Position numbers and translations under genes: made by a program | Shown: piece after piece, positions 1 through 7,770 of the stretch | How the letters are laid out: the number at the start of each line of letters is the position of its first letter | How positions within the stretch are numbered: position 1 is the stretch's first letter | Assembly (NCBI RefSeq): GCF_036227205.1 | Contig: NZ_CP109442.1 | Coordinates: forward strand, 6,014,001-6,078,000 | Direction: 5' to 3' | DNA: 64,000 bases | From: Amycolatopsis sp. NBC_01480 | GTDB lineage: Bacteria > Actinomycetota > Actinomycetes > Mycobacteriales > Pseudonocardiaceae | The notes under the pieces: model-generated | The model's input: only the letters and a program-made list of their open reading frames with translations | The model's database searches: none | Told to the model about the DNA's origin: nothing

Positions 1-274
1 CCCGGCCCGCCGGGTCGGTGACGGTGTGGCCCGGCGGCGCGGCGATCACCACCCGCGCAGTCGCGCCACCCGCCGAGGCCTGCGGAAACTTCTCCGCCAG
101 CCGGTCGATGGCCTGCTGGGACTCCGTGCCCGGGATCGTCACCGAGTCGGACAGCTGGCCGGACAGGGTCAGCGCGCCGACGCCGAGCGCCACGAGCACG
201 GCCGCCCACACGGCCGTGACGAGGGCTCGCCGCCGGAACGACAACCGGCCGAGCCGGTAGAGGAAAGTCGCCAC
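1..274 (-). CDS. MMPL/RND-family membrane transporter, N-terminal part (cut by window edge)
   Basis: Only the first 91 codons are present; the gene runs off the left edge. The GTG start has a GGAG about 9 nt upstream. The translation opens with a basic segment (FLYRLGRLSFRRRAL), then one hydrophobic helix near residues 17-36, then an extracytoplasmic stretch containing DSVTIPGTESQQAIDRL. That helix followed by a PGTES-like segment is typical of actinobacterial MMPL exporters, which move lipids or drugs across the membrane. It is divergent from a TetR gene and shares an operator array with it, so it is probably the exporter that regulator controls. The substrate cannot be read. Confidence 0.8.
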   Translation of the reverse strand, partial: MATFLYRLGRLSFRRRALVTAVWAAVLVALGVGALTLSGQLSDSVTIPGTESQQAIDRLAEKFPQASAGGATARVVIAAPPGHTVTDPAGR

Positions 275-334
275 GGGTGTTGTCTCCGTTTCGCCCGAAT
301 AGGGCCTTCGTCACTCGTACTAGTGAGTTCGAAG

Positions 335-444
335 CTAGCCGATCGGCAAGGGCTCTGCCAAGCCGATCGGCTAGTGTGTGACTAGCCGCACGGCAAGCGG
401 TTTGCTAGCCGATCGGCAGGGAAACCGGTTTGCCGATCGGCAGG
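335..444. promoter_or_regulatory. Array of five evenly spaced palindromic operator boxes
   Basis: Five copies of the core GCCGATCGGC begin at 338, 362, 385 (variant GCCGCACGGC), 408 and 432. The steps are 24, 23, 23 and 24 bp. The flanks are also conserved as CTA on one side and AAG or AGG on the other; the second copy has them reversed. The array fills the gap between the MMPL start and the TetR gene. It is best read as the binding array of the adjacent TetR protein, with dimers about two helical turns apart. Confidence 0.8.
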
Positions 445-453
445 GCCGTGACG

Positions 454-459
454 TAGGCT
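454..459 (+). promoter_or_regulatory. Candidate -10 hexamer for the TetR gene
   Basis: TAGGCT lies directly after the operator array and 25 nt before the ATG at 485. It matches the hexamer seen upstream of several other genes in this window. A GAGGAGG ribosome-binding site follows at 474-480, so this transcript would have a short leader. Confidence 0.4.
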
Positions 460-484
460 CCCTCCGCTTTGACGAGGAGGAACG

Positions 485-1054
485 ATGACGACCGCCGTCC
501 CGGCCGAAGACACGCGCACCCGGCTGCTGGGCACCGCGCTGAGGCTGTTCGCCGAGCACGGCGTGGAGGGCACGTCGCTGCAGATGATCGCCGACGCGCT
601 GGGCGTCACCAAGGCGGCGGTGTACTACCACTTCAAGACCAAGGCCGAGATCACCGAGGCGGTGGCCGAGCCCGGTATCCGCGAGCTGGACGTGCTGGTG
701 GTCGAGGCCGCGAAGCAGCGCCGCCGCGGCGCCCAGATCGATCAGCTGCTCGACGGTTTCGTGGACCTGGTGGTGCGCCACCGCGTGCTGGTCGCGCTGT
801 TCTCCAGCGACCCGGGCATCAACCGCGCGATCGAGAAGTCGGCCCACGGCATGGAGGGCTTCGGCAACGCCCTGATCGCCATCCTGGCCGGCCCGGACCC
901 GGACGTCTCGGCCCGCGTGACCGCCATGGTCGCCCTCACCGGAATCGCCCTGGCCGGCGGCGCCCCCGACCTGGCCGAACTCGACGACGAAACGCTGCGC
1001 CGCGAACTGGTCGACGTGGGCCGCCGCCTGATGGGCCGCCCGCGGCGCCACTGA
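485..1054 (+). CDS. TetR/AcrR-family transcriptional regulator
   Basis: 189 aa. The N-terminal helix-turn-helix is clear at about residues 29-55 (GTSLQMIADALGVTKAAVYY, then HFKTKAEI), and the rest is the usual helical ligand-binding and dimerisation domain. The ATG at 485 has a strong GAGGAGG site 5 nt upstream. It is divergent from the MMPL transporter across the five-box operator array, the classic layout of a repressor controlling an exporter and itself. Whether its ligand is a drug or a lipid cannot be told. Confidence 0.92.
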   Translation: MTTAVPAEDTRTRLLGTALRLFAEHGVEGTSLQMIADALGVTKAAVYYHFKTKAEITEAVAEPGIRELDVLVVEAAKQRRRGAQIDQLLDGFVDLVVRHRVLVALFSSDPGINRAIEKSAHGMEGFGNALIAILAGPDPDVSARVTAMVALTGIALAGGAPDLAELDDETLRRELVDVGRRLMGRPRRH

Positions 1055-1082
1055 GCTGCCGCAGTTTCAGGCCGCCGCGGTT

Positions 1083-1631
1083 TCAGCCAGCCGTGGTCAA
1101 GAACTCCGGCGGCACCGAAGCGGTAAGCCAGACTCCGTTGGCGCTTACCTGAAACTCGTGCCCCGCCGCGGCCATGGCGGCGGCGTCCACCCGCAGTACC
1201 AGCGGTTTCCCATGGCGAGTGCCCACCGCGACCGCCGTGTCCACAGTGGCGGACAGGTGCACGGCGTGGCGCCGCATCGGGCGGAGACCCTCCGCGAAGA
1301 TCGCCGCGGCGAAGCGGGTCGCGGTGCCGTGATAGAGGACCGCCGGTGGGGTGGTCGCCGTCAGTTCGAGGTCCACCGCCACGCTGTGGCCCTGGCTGGC
1401 TCGGATGCGCGTGCCGGTGTCGTCGAAGGCGAAGCGGCGTTTCGCGTTGTGCGTGACCACTTCCGCCAGCTCGGCCCGGGTCACCGGCGCGCCGTGCCGG
1501 GCCAGGCAGGCGAGCAGGGTGTCCACCTCGGCCCACCCGGCCGGGTCCAGGGTCAGGCCGATCGCGGCCGGATCGTGGCGCAGGTGGCGGGAAAGCCGCT
1601 TCGAGATGCGGGTTCGTTGTTCTTCTTTCAT
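1083..1631 (-). CDS. kptA: RNA 2'-phosphotransferase (Tpt1/KptA family)
   Basis: 182 aa, the usual length of bacterial KptA. Family motifs are present in order: LSRHLRHDP near the N terminus (Arg-His of the active site), RFAFDD and IRASQGHS in the middle, then LYHGTATRF and RHAVHLS. The family transfers an internal RNA 2'-phosphate to NAD+, giving ADP-ribose 1'',2''-cyclic phosphate; the bacterial role is unsettled because bacteria lack the eukaryotic tRNA-splicing substrate. I chose the ATG at 1631 (MKEEQRTR) over a longer upstream frame because the homologous part begins there and the upstream frame runs through soxR. It lies 35 bp after soxR on the same strand. Confidence 0.9.
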   Translation of the reverse strand: MKEEQRTRISKRLSRHLRHDPAAIGLTLDPAGWAEVDTLLACLARHGAPVTRAELAEVVTHNAKRRFAFDDTGTRIRASQGHSVAVDLELTATTPPAVLYHGTATRFAAAIFAEGLRPMRRHAVHLSATVDTAVAVGTRHGKPLVLRVDAAAMAAAGHEFQVSANGVWLTASVPPEFLTTAG

Positions 1632-1666
1632 TTCCCGTCCAGTGAAGCAGTCCGCGCAAGCGAAAA

Positions 1667-2128
1667 TCAGATGCCGCCCTCCGCGACCGGCCGGAGTTTG
1701 CTCGCGCCGGGGCCGAAGCGGGCCAGTTCGTCGTCCGCGTTGTACAGGCCGCAGCTGCGTAGCGACAGGCAGCCGCAGCCGACGCAGCCCGTCAGGCGGT
1801 CTCGGAGGCGTTGCAGGGCGTCGATGCGGGCGTCCAGTTCGTACTGCCACTCGCGGGACAGGCGGGCCCAATCGGCCTTCGTCGGCGCGTGGTCGTCGGG
1901 CAGGGTGGACAGGGCTTCGCTGATGTCCTCCAGGGAGAGGCCAACGCGTTGCGCGGCGCGCACGAACGCGATCCGCCGCAGCACCGAGCGCGGGTAGCGG
2001 CGCTGGTTGCCCGCCGACCGCTCCGAGCTGATCAGCCCCTTCTCCTCGTAGAACCGCAGTGCCGTGTGCGGGACCCCGCTGCGTTCGGCCACCTGCCCGA
2101 TGCTCAGATGCTCGGCCAACCTCGTCAT
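1667..2128 (-). CDS. soxR: SoxR-type redox-sensing MerR-family regulator
   Basis: 153 aa. The MerR helix-turn-helix opens the protein (LSIGQVAERSGVPHTALRFY, then EEKGLI), followed by a dimerisation helix. The C-terminal signature GCVGCGCLSLRSCGLYN gives Cys-x2-Cys-x-Cys-x5-Cys, the ligands of the SoxR [2Fe-2S] cluster. SoxR senses redox-cycling compounds and activates promoters with over-long spacers. In actinomycetes it usually responds to endogenous redox-active metabolites. A matching promoter lies in the gap to the divergent transketolase genes. Confidence 0.95.
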   Translation of the reverse strand: MTRLAEHLSIGQVAERSGVPHTALRFYEEKGLISSERSAGNQRRYPRSVLRRIAFVRAAQRVGLSLEDISEALSTLPDDHAPTKADWARLSREWQYELDARIDALQRLRDRLTGCVGCGCLSLRSCGLYNADDELARFGPGASKLRPVAEGGI

Positions 2129-2142
2129 TGGTCCAGGTTAGC

Positions 2143-2175
2143 CCTTGACCTAGAGAATGGTCGAGGTTGCATCGT
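2143..2175 (+). promoter_or_regulatory. SoxR-type promoter/operator for the split transketolase genes
   Basis: The dyad CCTTGACC (2143-2150), 8-bp spacer, GGTCGAGG (2159-2166) matches in 7 of 8 pairs. TTGACC (2145-2150) serves as a -35, and CATCGT (2170-2175) as a -10 after exactly 19 bp, the stretched spacing used by MerR/SoxR activators. Six nt later comes the ATG at 2182, so the transcript would be leaderless. Confidence 0.7.
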
Positions 2176-2181
2176 GGGAAC

Positions 2182-2874
2182 ATGACCACAACCGCTGTTT
2201 CGCCCGGTTACGCCGATTTGCCGCGGCTGATCGCGCTGATGACCGGGGACGACAAGCACACCGCCGCCGCACAGTCCACAGTAGACGTCCTGTGGGTGCT
2301 GTACGACCGCGTGCTGGACCTGACGCCCGCGACCTTCCGCGAGCCCGGCCGCGACCGGTTCCTGCTCTCCAAGGGACACGGCCCGATGGCGTACTACGCC
2401 GTGCTCACCGCCAAGGGCTTCCTGGACGAGGCGGAGCTGGCGGACTGGTCTTCGGTCCGCTCCCGGCTGGGCCACCACCCCGACCGGCGGCGGGTGCCCG
2501 GCGTCGAGATCTCCAGCGGCTCGCTCGGGCACGGGCTGCCGATCGCCGTCGGCACCGCGCTCGGCGTGCGCGCCCGCGGGTACGCCGGGCGCGTGGTGAC
2601 GCTGGTCGGCGACGCCGAGTTCGACGAGGGCTCCAACATCGAGGCCGTCGTGCTGGCCGGGCGCCTCGGGCTGGAGCAGCTCACCGCCGTTGTCGTGGAC
2701 AACCAGTCGTCGTCGCACGGCTGGCCCGGCGGCATCGCCCGGCGCTTCGAGGTGGAGGGCTGGGAGACGCGCACCGTCTCCGGCCGTGACCACGAAGCGC
2801 TGTACGAGGCGTTCACCACCGCTCACCCGGGCCGGCCGCTCGCCGTGGTCGCCGTCGTGGAACCGAAGGGCTGA
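2182..2874 (+). CDS. Transketolase, N-terminal (thiamine-diphosphate-binding) subunit
   Basis: 230 aa. This is the first half of a transketolase encoded as a separate subunit. FLLSKGHGPMAYYA and GSLGHGLPIAVGTALG are the conserved substrate and cofactor segments. GDAEFDEGSNIEA with the later VVDN is the ThDP/Mg2+ motif (GDxxxxEG to Asn). I prefer the ATG at 2182 over the in-frame TTG at 2167 because the promoter -10 ends 6 nt before it. The C-terminal subunit starts 5 bp after this stop. Likely role: two-carbon ketol transfer in the pentose phosphate pathway, or a related acyloin-type reaction. Confidence 0.9.
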   Translation: MTTTAVSPGYADLPRLIALMTGDDKHTAAAQSTVDVLWVLYDRVLDLTPATFREPGRDRFLLSKGHGPMAYYAVLTAKGFLDEAELADWSSVRSRLGHHPDRRRVPGVEISSGSLGHGLPIAVGTALGVRARGYAGRVVTLVGDAEFDEGSNIEAVVLAGRLGLEQLTAVVVDNQSSSHGWPGGIARRFEVEGWETRTVSGRDHEALYEAFTTAHPGRPLAVVAVVEPKG

Positions 2875-2879
2875 AAGAC

Positions 2880-3770
2880 ATGCCGAACATGCGTGAGACG
2901 TTCCTGAGCACGGCCGAGCGGATCGTGGACACCGATCCGGACGTCGCCGTGGTGCTCGCCGACATCTCCACCGCCCAGCTGGCCGGCGCGGCGCGGCGGC
3001 ACCCGGACCGGGTGCTGAACGTCGGGATCCGTGAGCAGCTGCTGGTCAGCACCGGCGCGGGCCTCGCGCTCGCCGGGCTGCGGCCGATCGTGCACACCTT
3101 CTCCGCGTTCCTGGTGGAGCGGGCGTTCGAGCAGATCAAGCTCGACCTCTCGCACCAGGACGCCGGCGCGGTGCTCGTCTCGTACGGCGCCTCCTACGAC
3201 ATGCCCGCGGAAGGCCGCACGCACCAGTCACCGGGCGACGTCGCACTGATGGATTCCTTGCCCGGCTGGACGATCCACGTGCCGGGCCACCCGGACGAGG
3301 CCCGCCGCCTGCTGCTCGACTCCGTGCCGGGCGACGGCCGGGTGTACCTCCGGCTTTCCGCGCAGGAGAACGCTTCGCCGTACTTCGGCGTCGGATTCCA
3401 GCCGCTGCGCCAGGGTTCGCGCGGGGTGGTCATCGCGGTCGGCCCGATGCTCGACCGCGTTCTCGCGGCGACCGAGGGCCTGGACGTCACGGTGCTCTAC
3501 ACCGCCACCATCCGCCCGTTCGACGCCGCGGGCCTGCGCGCCGCGGTCGCGGAGGTGGCGGACGTCGTTCTCGTCGAGCCGTACCTGGCGGGCACGTCGG
3601 CCCATTGCGTCGCTGAAGCGCTCGTTGATGTGCCGCACCGGTTGCTCTGCCTCGGCGTCCGCCGTGACACCGAGGTCCGCTGTTACGGCGAGCTCGCTGA
3701 CCACGATCTGGCTCATGGCCTGGACGAGGGTTCGATCGCCTTGTCCCTCAAGGATTTCCTGCGGTCGTGA
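2880..3770 (+). CDS. Transketolase, C-terminal (pyrimidine-binding) subunit
   Basis: 296 aa. The protein carries the Pyr domain of transketolase: RVLNVGIREQLLVSTGAGLA supplies the conserved Glu that activates ThDP, and FSAFLVERAFEQIKLDL follows. The C-terminal transketolase domain begins near GVVIAVGPMLDRVLAA. It starts 5 bp after the N-terminal subunit, so the two are co-transcribed and should form one heteromeric enzyme. Split transketolases are common in secondary-metabolism or sugar clusters of actinomycetes, so a dedicated substrate is possible. Confidence 0.9.
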   Translation: MPNMRETFLSTAERIVDTDPDVAVVLADISTAQLAGAARRHPDRVLNVGIREQLLVSTGAGLALAGLRPIVHTFSAFLVERAFEQIKLDLSHQDAGAVLVSYGASYDMPAEGRTHQSPGDVALMDSLPGWTIHVPGHPDEARRLLLDSVPGDGRVYLRLSAQENASPYFGVGFQPLRQGSRGVVIAVGPMLDRVLAATEGLDVTVLYTATIRPFDAAGLRAAVAEVADVVLVEPYLAGTSAHCVAEALVDVPHRLLCLGVRRDTEVRCYGELADHDLAHGLDEGSIALSLKDFLRS

Positions 3771-3776
3771 CGCGCC

Positions 3777-4949
3777 TCAGCGGAATGCGGCGATCCCGGT
3801 CACCGCCTGGCCGAGCGAGAGTGCGTGCATCTCCTCGGTGCCCTCGTAGGTCAGCACCGTTTCGAGGTTCACCATGTGCCGCATCACCGGGTACTCCAGC
3901 GAAATCCCGTTCGCGCCGAGCATCGAGCGGGCGGTGCGGGCCACGTCGAGCGCGGAGCGCACGTTCGCCATCTTGCCGAAGCTCACCTGGCTGTGGTCCA
4001 GCGTGCCGGCGTCCTTCAGGCGGCCGATCTGCAGCGCGACGAGCCCGGCGCGGTTGACCTCCACGAGCAGGTCCGCGAGCTTGCGCTGGGTCAGCTGGAA
4101 CGAGGCCAGCGGCTTGCCGAACTGCTCGCGCGCCAGCGTGTACTCCAGCGCCGCCCGGTAACACGCGCGCGCCGCGCCGACCACGCCGAACAGGATTCCG
4201 TACCGCGCCTCGTTGAGACACGAGAGCGGCCCGCGCAGGCCGCGGACTTCGGGGAATGCGGCCGATTCCGGCAGCCGCACGCCGTCGAGCACCAGCTCCG
4301 CGGTCAGTGACGCGCGCAGGGAAAGCTTGTGCTTCACCTCGTTCGCGGTGAAGCCCGGGGTGGACGTCGGCACCACGAACCCGCGGACGCCCTCGTCGGT
4401 CTGCGCCCAGACCACCGCGACGTCGGCCACGGTTCCGTTGGTGATCCACATCTTCGTGCCGGTCAGCACCCAGTCGGAGCCGTCGCGCACGGCGCGGGTG
4501 CGCATGCTGCCGGGGTCGCTGCCCGCGTCCGGCTCGGTCAGGCCGAAACAGCCCAGCGCGTCACCGGCCGCCATCCGCGGCAGCCACCCCTCGCGGTGCT
4601 CCTCGCTGCCCCAGCGGTGGATCGCGAACATCGCGAGCGAGCCCTGCACCGAGACGAAGCTGCGCAGCCCCGAGTCGACGGCCTCCAGCTCGCGGCAGGC
4701 GATGCCGTACGCGATCGCGCTCGTGCCGGCGCAGCCGTAACCCTCGAGGTGCATGCCCAGCAGCCCCAGGTCGCCGAAGCCCTTCGCGAGTTCGCGCGCG
4801 GGCAGCGAGCCGGATTCGTACCAGTCGGCGACGTGGTCGAGCAGATGGTCGCGCGCGTAGGCGCGGACGGCGTCCCGGATAGCCCGGTCCTCCTCGGCGA
4901 GTCCGGCGTCGAGGTCGAGGAAATCGTGCGGATCCGGGGTGCTGCTCAT
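3777..4949 (-). CDS. Acyl-CoA dehydrogenase, glutaryl-CoA dehydrogenase type
   Basis: 390 aa, full length for the family. The FAD-binding segment is CFGLTEPDAGSDPGSMRTRA, and the C-terminal TYEGTEEMHALSLGQAVTGI carries the catalytic Glu in the context of glutaryl-CoA dehydrogenase (TYEGT...HAL..G.A.TG). GcdH oxidises and decarboxylates glutaryl-CoA to crotonyl-CoA in lysine and tryptophan breakdown. The ATG has AGGAG 8 nt upstream. The 64-aa gene just upstream on the same strand may be co-transcribed. It converges on the transketolase genes with a 6-bp gap. Confidence 0.85.
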   Translation of the reverse strand: MSSTPDPHDFLDLDAGLAEEDRAIRDAVRAYARDHLLDHVADWYESGSLPARELAKGFGDLGLLGMHLEGYGCAGTSAIAYGIACRELEAVDSGLRSFVSVQGSLAMFAIHRWGSEEHREGWLPRMAAGDALGCFGLTEPDAGSDPGSMRTRAVRDGSDWVLTGTKMWITNGTVADVAVVWAQTDEGVRGFVVPTSTPGFTANEVKHKLSLRASLTAELVLDGVRLPESAAFPEVRGLRGPLSCLNEARYGILFGVVGAARACYRAALEYTLAREQFGKPLASFQLTQRKLADLLVEVNRAGLVALQIGRLKDAGTLDHSQVSFGKMANVRSALDVARTARSMLGANGISLEYPVMRHMVNLETVLTYEGTEEMHALSLGQAVTGIAAFR

Positions 4950-4994
4950 CGGAATTCTCCTACGGGCTCGCGGCGATGCGGTCCCCGCAGGAAA

Positions 4995-5189
4995 TCACAA
5001 ACGGCCCTCGTACCAGTGCGTGGTGTTGGTCACGTGCGGCTGGCCGGACTCGCGGCGGTACCGGGCGTCGATGTCCTCCCGCGAGGTCTGCGGCGGGATC
5101 CGCGGTGCCGCGAACCGGGGGAACGGCACGCTGTTGATGTCGTCTCGCCACGCCTGCAGCATGTCGCACAGGAGGTCTGACTCGGACAT
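4995..5189 (-). CDS. Small hypothetical protein, 64 aa
   Basis: I do not recognise this protein. It is acidic, soluble-looking and has no signal peptide. The sequence has LCDMLQAWRDDINSVPFPRF in the middle and ends in NTTHWYEGRL. The ATG at 5189 has a good GAAGAGGG site, and codon use fits the surroundings, so I treat it as real. It precedes the acyl-CoA dehydrogenase by 45 bp in the same direction and may share its transcript. Confidence 0.55.
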   Translation of the reverse strand: MSESDLLCDMLQAWRDDINSVPFPRFAAPRIPPQTSREDIDARYRRESGQPHVTNTTHWYEGRL

Positions 5190-5329
5190 TTCGCCCTCTT
5201 CACGGGTCCTGGGGCGCCGGCGGCGCCTCACGCGAACGAGTGACTACCCGTTCGGCGGCACGGCCAAACGGGGGTTCGTGCAAAAATCCGCGGGCCGCCG
5301 CCAAGGTCCCGTTCGCGAAGGAGCGAACC

Positions 5330-6214
5330 ATGCGTCATTCGACGACGGCGGCGAAAGTGCTCGCCTTGTCCACCGCGGCCCTGCTGGGCTGCACCGGCCT
5401 CGCGTCCGCGAGCCCGGCCGGCTCGCTCGGCGGCTGGCATCAGACCGGCAAGACCAGCGTCGCGAATTCGATCAGCGGTGAAGGCATCACGACACTGCGA
5501 AGGCCCGGGCAGGCGCCGGAAACGGTGTATCGCAGCGGGACGACCATCCCGCAGCCGCTGAAGGACGAGGGCTGGGGCCACGTCGGCGACCCGGACTCGC
5601 AGCGCGGCTACGTGTTCGACGTCTACCAGAACACCGTCGCGAACCCGCCGGTGAACAAGATGTACCTGGTCACCGCGCCTTCGGGGGAGACCACGGAGTT
5701 CGTGCACCCGCTGCAGGCCGACGAGCCGCCGGTCAACGCGAACGCCTACACCGCGGTCAGCCCGGACGGCCAATGGCTGGTCTCCGGCGCCCTCGGCGAC
5801 GCGACCGAGATGTACGTCTCGCCGGCGCCATTCCTCAACCCGCGTGCCCCGCGCACGGCGGGCGACCTGCCGCTGGCCGCGCGGATCCACCTCGACCACA
5901 CCATCCGCTCCGCGCAGGGCTGCGACTTCGTGTCGCCGACCCGGCTGCTGTGCGCCACTTCGGACTCGAACAACGACCTCTACCCGACCAGCTACCAGCT
6001 GCTCCAGGTCGACCTGCCGCGGCCGCTGGCCGGGCGCGACACCCGCGCGCACGTCAAGGAACTCGGCCAGCTTCCGCTGGTCAGCACCTGCGCCGGCGCG
6101 TTCACGCCCGAGGGCGTCGACTACGACGCGCCCACCGGGACCCTGCGGGTGGAGGTCGTGCCGCCGAGCCCGTGCAACACGGTGACGGACGTCTACTCGT
6201 TCCAGCGCGGCTGA
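5330..6214 (+). CDS. Secreted protein of unknown function
   Basis: 294 aa with a typical Sec signal peptide: basic start MRHSTTAAK, hydrophobic core, and likely cleavage after ASAS near residue 28. The mature part has short repeated beta-type units (for example NAYTAVSPDGQWLVSG and YVFDVYQN), suggesting a beta-propeller-like extracellular fold. Four mature Cys could form disulfides. AAGGAG precedes the ATG by 6 nt. A copy of the 46-bp palindrome follows the stop by 4 bp. No enzymatic motif was found. Confidence 0.8.
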   Translation: MRHSTTAAKVLALSTAALLGCTGLASASPAGSLGGWHQTGKTSVANSISGEGITTLRRPGQAPETVYRSGTTIPQPLKDEGWGHVGDPDSQRGYVFDVYQNTVANPPVNKMYLVTAPSGETTEFVHPLQADEPPVNANAYTAVSPDGQWLVSGALGDATEMYVSPAPFLNPRAPRTAGDLPLAARIHLDHTIRSAQGCDFVSPTRLLCATSDSNNDLYPTSYQLLQVDLPRPLAGRDTRAHVKELGQLPLVSTCAGAFTPEGVDYDAPTGTLRVEVVPPSPCNTVTDVYSFQRG

Positions 6215-6218
6215 AGGA

Positions 6219-6264
6219 CTCGTGAGTGTTCATGACGGTTCTAACCGGCATGAACACTCACGAG
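6219..6264. repeat. 46-bp palindromic repeat, copy 1
   Basis: Two 22-nt arms separated by CT, beginning CTCGTGAGTGTTCATG and ending CATGAACACTCACGAG, with 21 of 22 pairs matching. It starts 4 bp after the stop of the secreted protein and ends 9 bp before the hisH -10 element. Confidence 0.9.
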
Positions 6265-6273
6265 CCCCCGGGC

Positions 6274-6279
6274 TAGGCT
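6274..6279 (+). promoter_or_regulatory. Candidate leaderless -10 of hisH
   Basis: TAGGCT ends 6 nt before the GTG of hisH. There is no Shine-Dalgarno sequence in the gap, as expected if transcription starts at the start codon. Confidence 0.55.
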
Positions 6280-6285
6280 GGCCCG

Positions 6286-6915
6286 GTGCCTCGTGTGGTG
6301 ATCCTCGACTACGGTTCCGGCAACCTCCGCTCCGCCGAACGCGCCGTCGCGCGCGCGGGCGCCGAGGTCGAGGTGACCGCCGACCCGCATGCCGCGGTCG
6401 AGGCCGACGGGCTGGTCGTCCCGGGGGTGGGCGCGTTCTCCGCGTGCATGGCGGGGCTGCTCGGCGTGTCCGGGCACCGGATCATCGGCAAGCGGCTCGC
6501 GGGCGGGCGCCCGGTGCTGGGCATCTGCGTCGGCATGCAGATCCTGTTCACCCGCGGCGTCGAGCACGGCGAGGAGACCGAGGGCACGGGGGAGTGGCCC
6601 GGCACGGTCGAGCGGCTCCACGCCGACGTGCTGCCGCACATGGGCTGGAACACCGTGCGGGCGCCGTCCAGCTCGCTGCTGTTCTCCGGGATCGACCCGG
6701 ACGAGCGGTTCTACTTCGTGCACTCGTACGCCGCGCGCCGGTGGGAGCTGGACTCCGGGCTGGCCGGCCGCCAGCCCGAGGTGACCTGGGCGAACCACGG
6801 CGAGGACTTCGTCGCGGCGGTGGAGAACGGCCCGCTGTGGGCCACGCAGTTCCACCCCGAGAAGTCCGGCGACGCGGGCGCGCACCTGCTGCGCAACTGG
6901 CTCGGCACGCTGTAA
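6286..6915 (+). CDS. hisH: Imidazole glycerol phosphate synthase, glutaminase subunit HisH
   Basis: 209 aa, normal length. It is a class I glutamine amidotransferase with the nucleophilic Cys in [10 protein letters not shown] and the His/Glu pair in QFHPEKSG near the C terminus. The N terminus [13 protein letters not shown] is typical of HisH. HisH releases ammonia from glutamine and channels it to HisF, which makes IGP and AICAR. The GTG at 6286 is supported by the -10 element and by homology starting at once. hisA follows 44 bp later with its own -10; hisF is about 3.3 kb downstream, so the his genes here are not one tight operon. Confidence 0.95.
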   Translation: MPRVVILDYGSGNLRSAERAVARAGAEVEVTADPHAAVEADGLVVPGVGAFSACMAGLLGVSGHRIIGKRLAGGRPVLGICVGMQILFTRGVEHGEETEGTGEWPGTVERLHADVLPHMGWNTVRAPSSSLLFSGIDPDERFYFVHSYAARRWELDSGLAGRQPEVTWANHGEDFVAAVENGPLWATQFHPEKSGDAGAHLLRNWLGTL

Positions 6916-6947
6916 CCCCGCCTCTGCTGGGTGGTGAGCACGGCCTT

Positions 6948-6953
6948 TAGGCT
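6948..6953 (+). promoter_or_regulatory. Candidate leaderless -10 of hisA/priA
   Basis: TAGGCT ends 6 nt before the GTG at 6960, with no ribosome-binding site between, the same arrangement as at hisH. Confidence 0.55.
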
Positions 6954-6959
6954 GTCCGC

Positions 6960-7691
6960 GTGACTTTCACGCTCCTTCCCGCAGTTGATGTGGCCGATGG
7001 CCAGGCGGTCCGACTCGTCCAGGGCGAGGCCGGCACCGAGACCTCCTACGGCAGCCCGCTCGAGGCGGCGCTCGCCTGGCAGCGCGACGGCGCCGAGTGG
7101 ATCCACCTGGTGGACCTCGACGCCGCGTTCGGCAAGGGCAGCAACCGCGAGCTGCTGGCCGAGGTCGTCGGCCGGCTCGACGTGTTGGTGGAGCTCTCGG
7201 GCGGCATCCGCGACGACGCCTCGCTGGAGGCCGCCCTGGCCACCGGCGCCCGCCGGGTGAACCTCGGCACCGCCGCCCTGGAGGACCCGGACTGGACGGC
7301 GAAGGTGGTCGCCTCCCACGGCGACCGCGTCGCGATCGGCCTGGACGTGCGCATCACCGGGGCCGGCCACCGCCTCTCGGCCCGCGGCTGGACCTCCGAC
7401 GGCGGCGACCTGTGGGAGGTCCTGGACCGCCTGGACCGCGACGGCGCCACCCGCTACGTGGTCACCGACGTCAGCAAGGACGGCACCCTGCGCGGCCCGA
7501 ACCTCGAGCTGCTGCGTGAGGTCTGCGCCCGCACCGACGCCCCCGTGATCGCCTCCGGCGGAGTGTCCAGTGTGGACGACCTGCGGGCGTTGGCCGCGCT
7601 GGCCGGTGACGGGGTCGAGGGGTCGATCGTCGGCAAGGCGCTGTACGCCGGGGCGTTCACGCTGCCTGAGGCGCTGGCCGCCGTTCGCTGA
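6960..7691 (+). CDS. priA: Phosphoribosyl isomerase, HisA / bifunctional PriA type
   Basis: 243 aa TIM barrel. [20 protein letters not shown] contains the first catalytic Asp; [26 protein letters not shown] (second Asp) and [13 protein letters not shown] follow. HisA isomerises ProFAR to PRFAR. In actinobacteria without trpF the same enzyme (PriA) also isomerises phosphoribosyl anthranilate. The trp genes in this window include no trpF, which supports the dual role, although a trpF elsewhere cannot be excluded. Start is GTG. Confidence 0.93.
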   Translation: MTFTLLPAVDVADGQAVRLVQGEAGTETSYGSPLEAALAWQRDGAEWIHLVDLDAAFGKGSNRELLAEVVGRLDVLVELSGGIRDDASLEAALATGARRVNLGTAALEDPDWTAKVVASHGDRVAIGLDVRITGAGHRLSARGWTSDGGDLWEVLDRLDRDGATRYVVTDVSKDGTLRGPNLELLREVCARTDAPVIASGGVSSVDDLRALAALAGDGVEGSIVGKALYAGAFTLPEALAAVR

Positions 7692-7702
7692 AGCTGGTGC
7701 TG

Positions 7703-7748
7703 CTCGTGAGTGGTTATGACGGTTCTAACCGGCATAACCACTCACGAG
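7703..7748. repeat. 46-bp palindromic repeat, copy 2 (compensated variant)
   Basis: Same design as copy 1, but the arms read GTGGTTATG and CATAACCAC instead of GTGTTCATG and CATGAACAC. Both changes are matched on the opposite arm, so pairing is kept. It lies between the convergent hisA and PPOX genes. Confidence 0.9.
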
Positions 7749-7770
7749 CCCGGCGCTGAACCGTCGTGGC

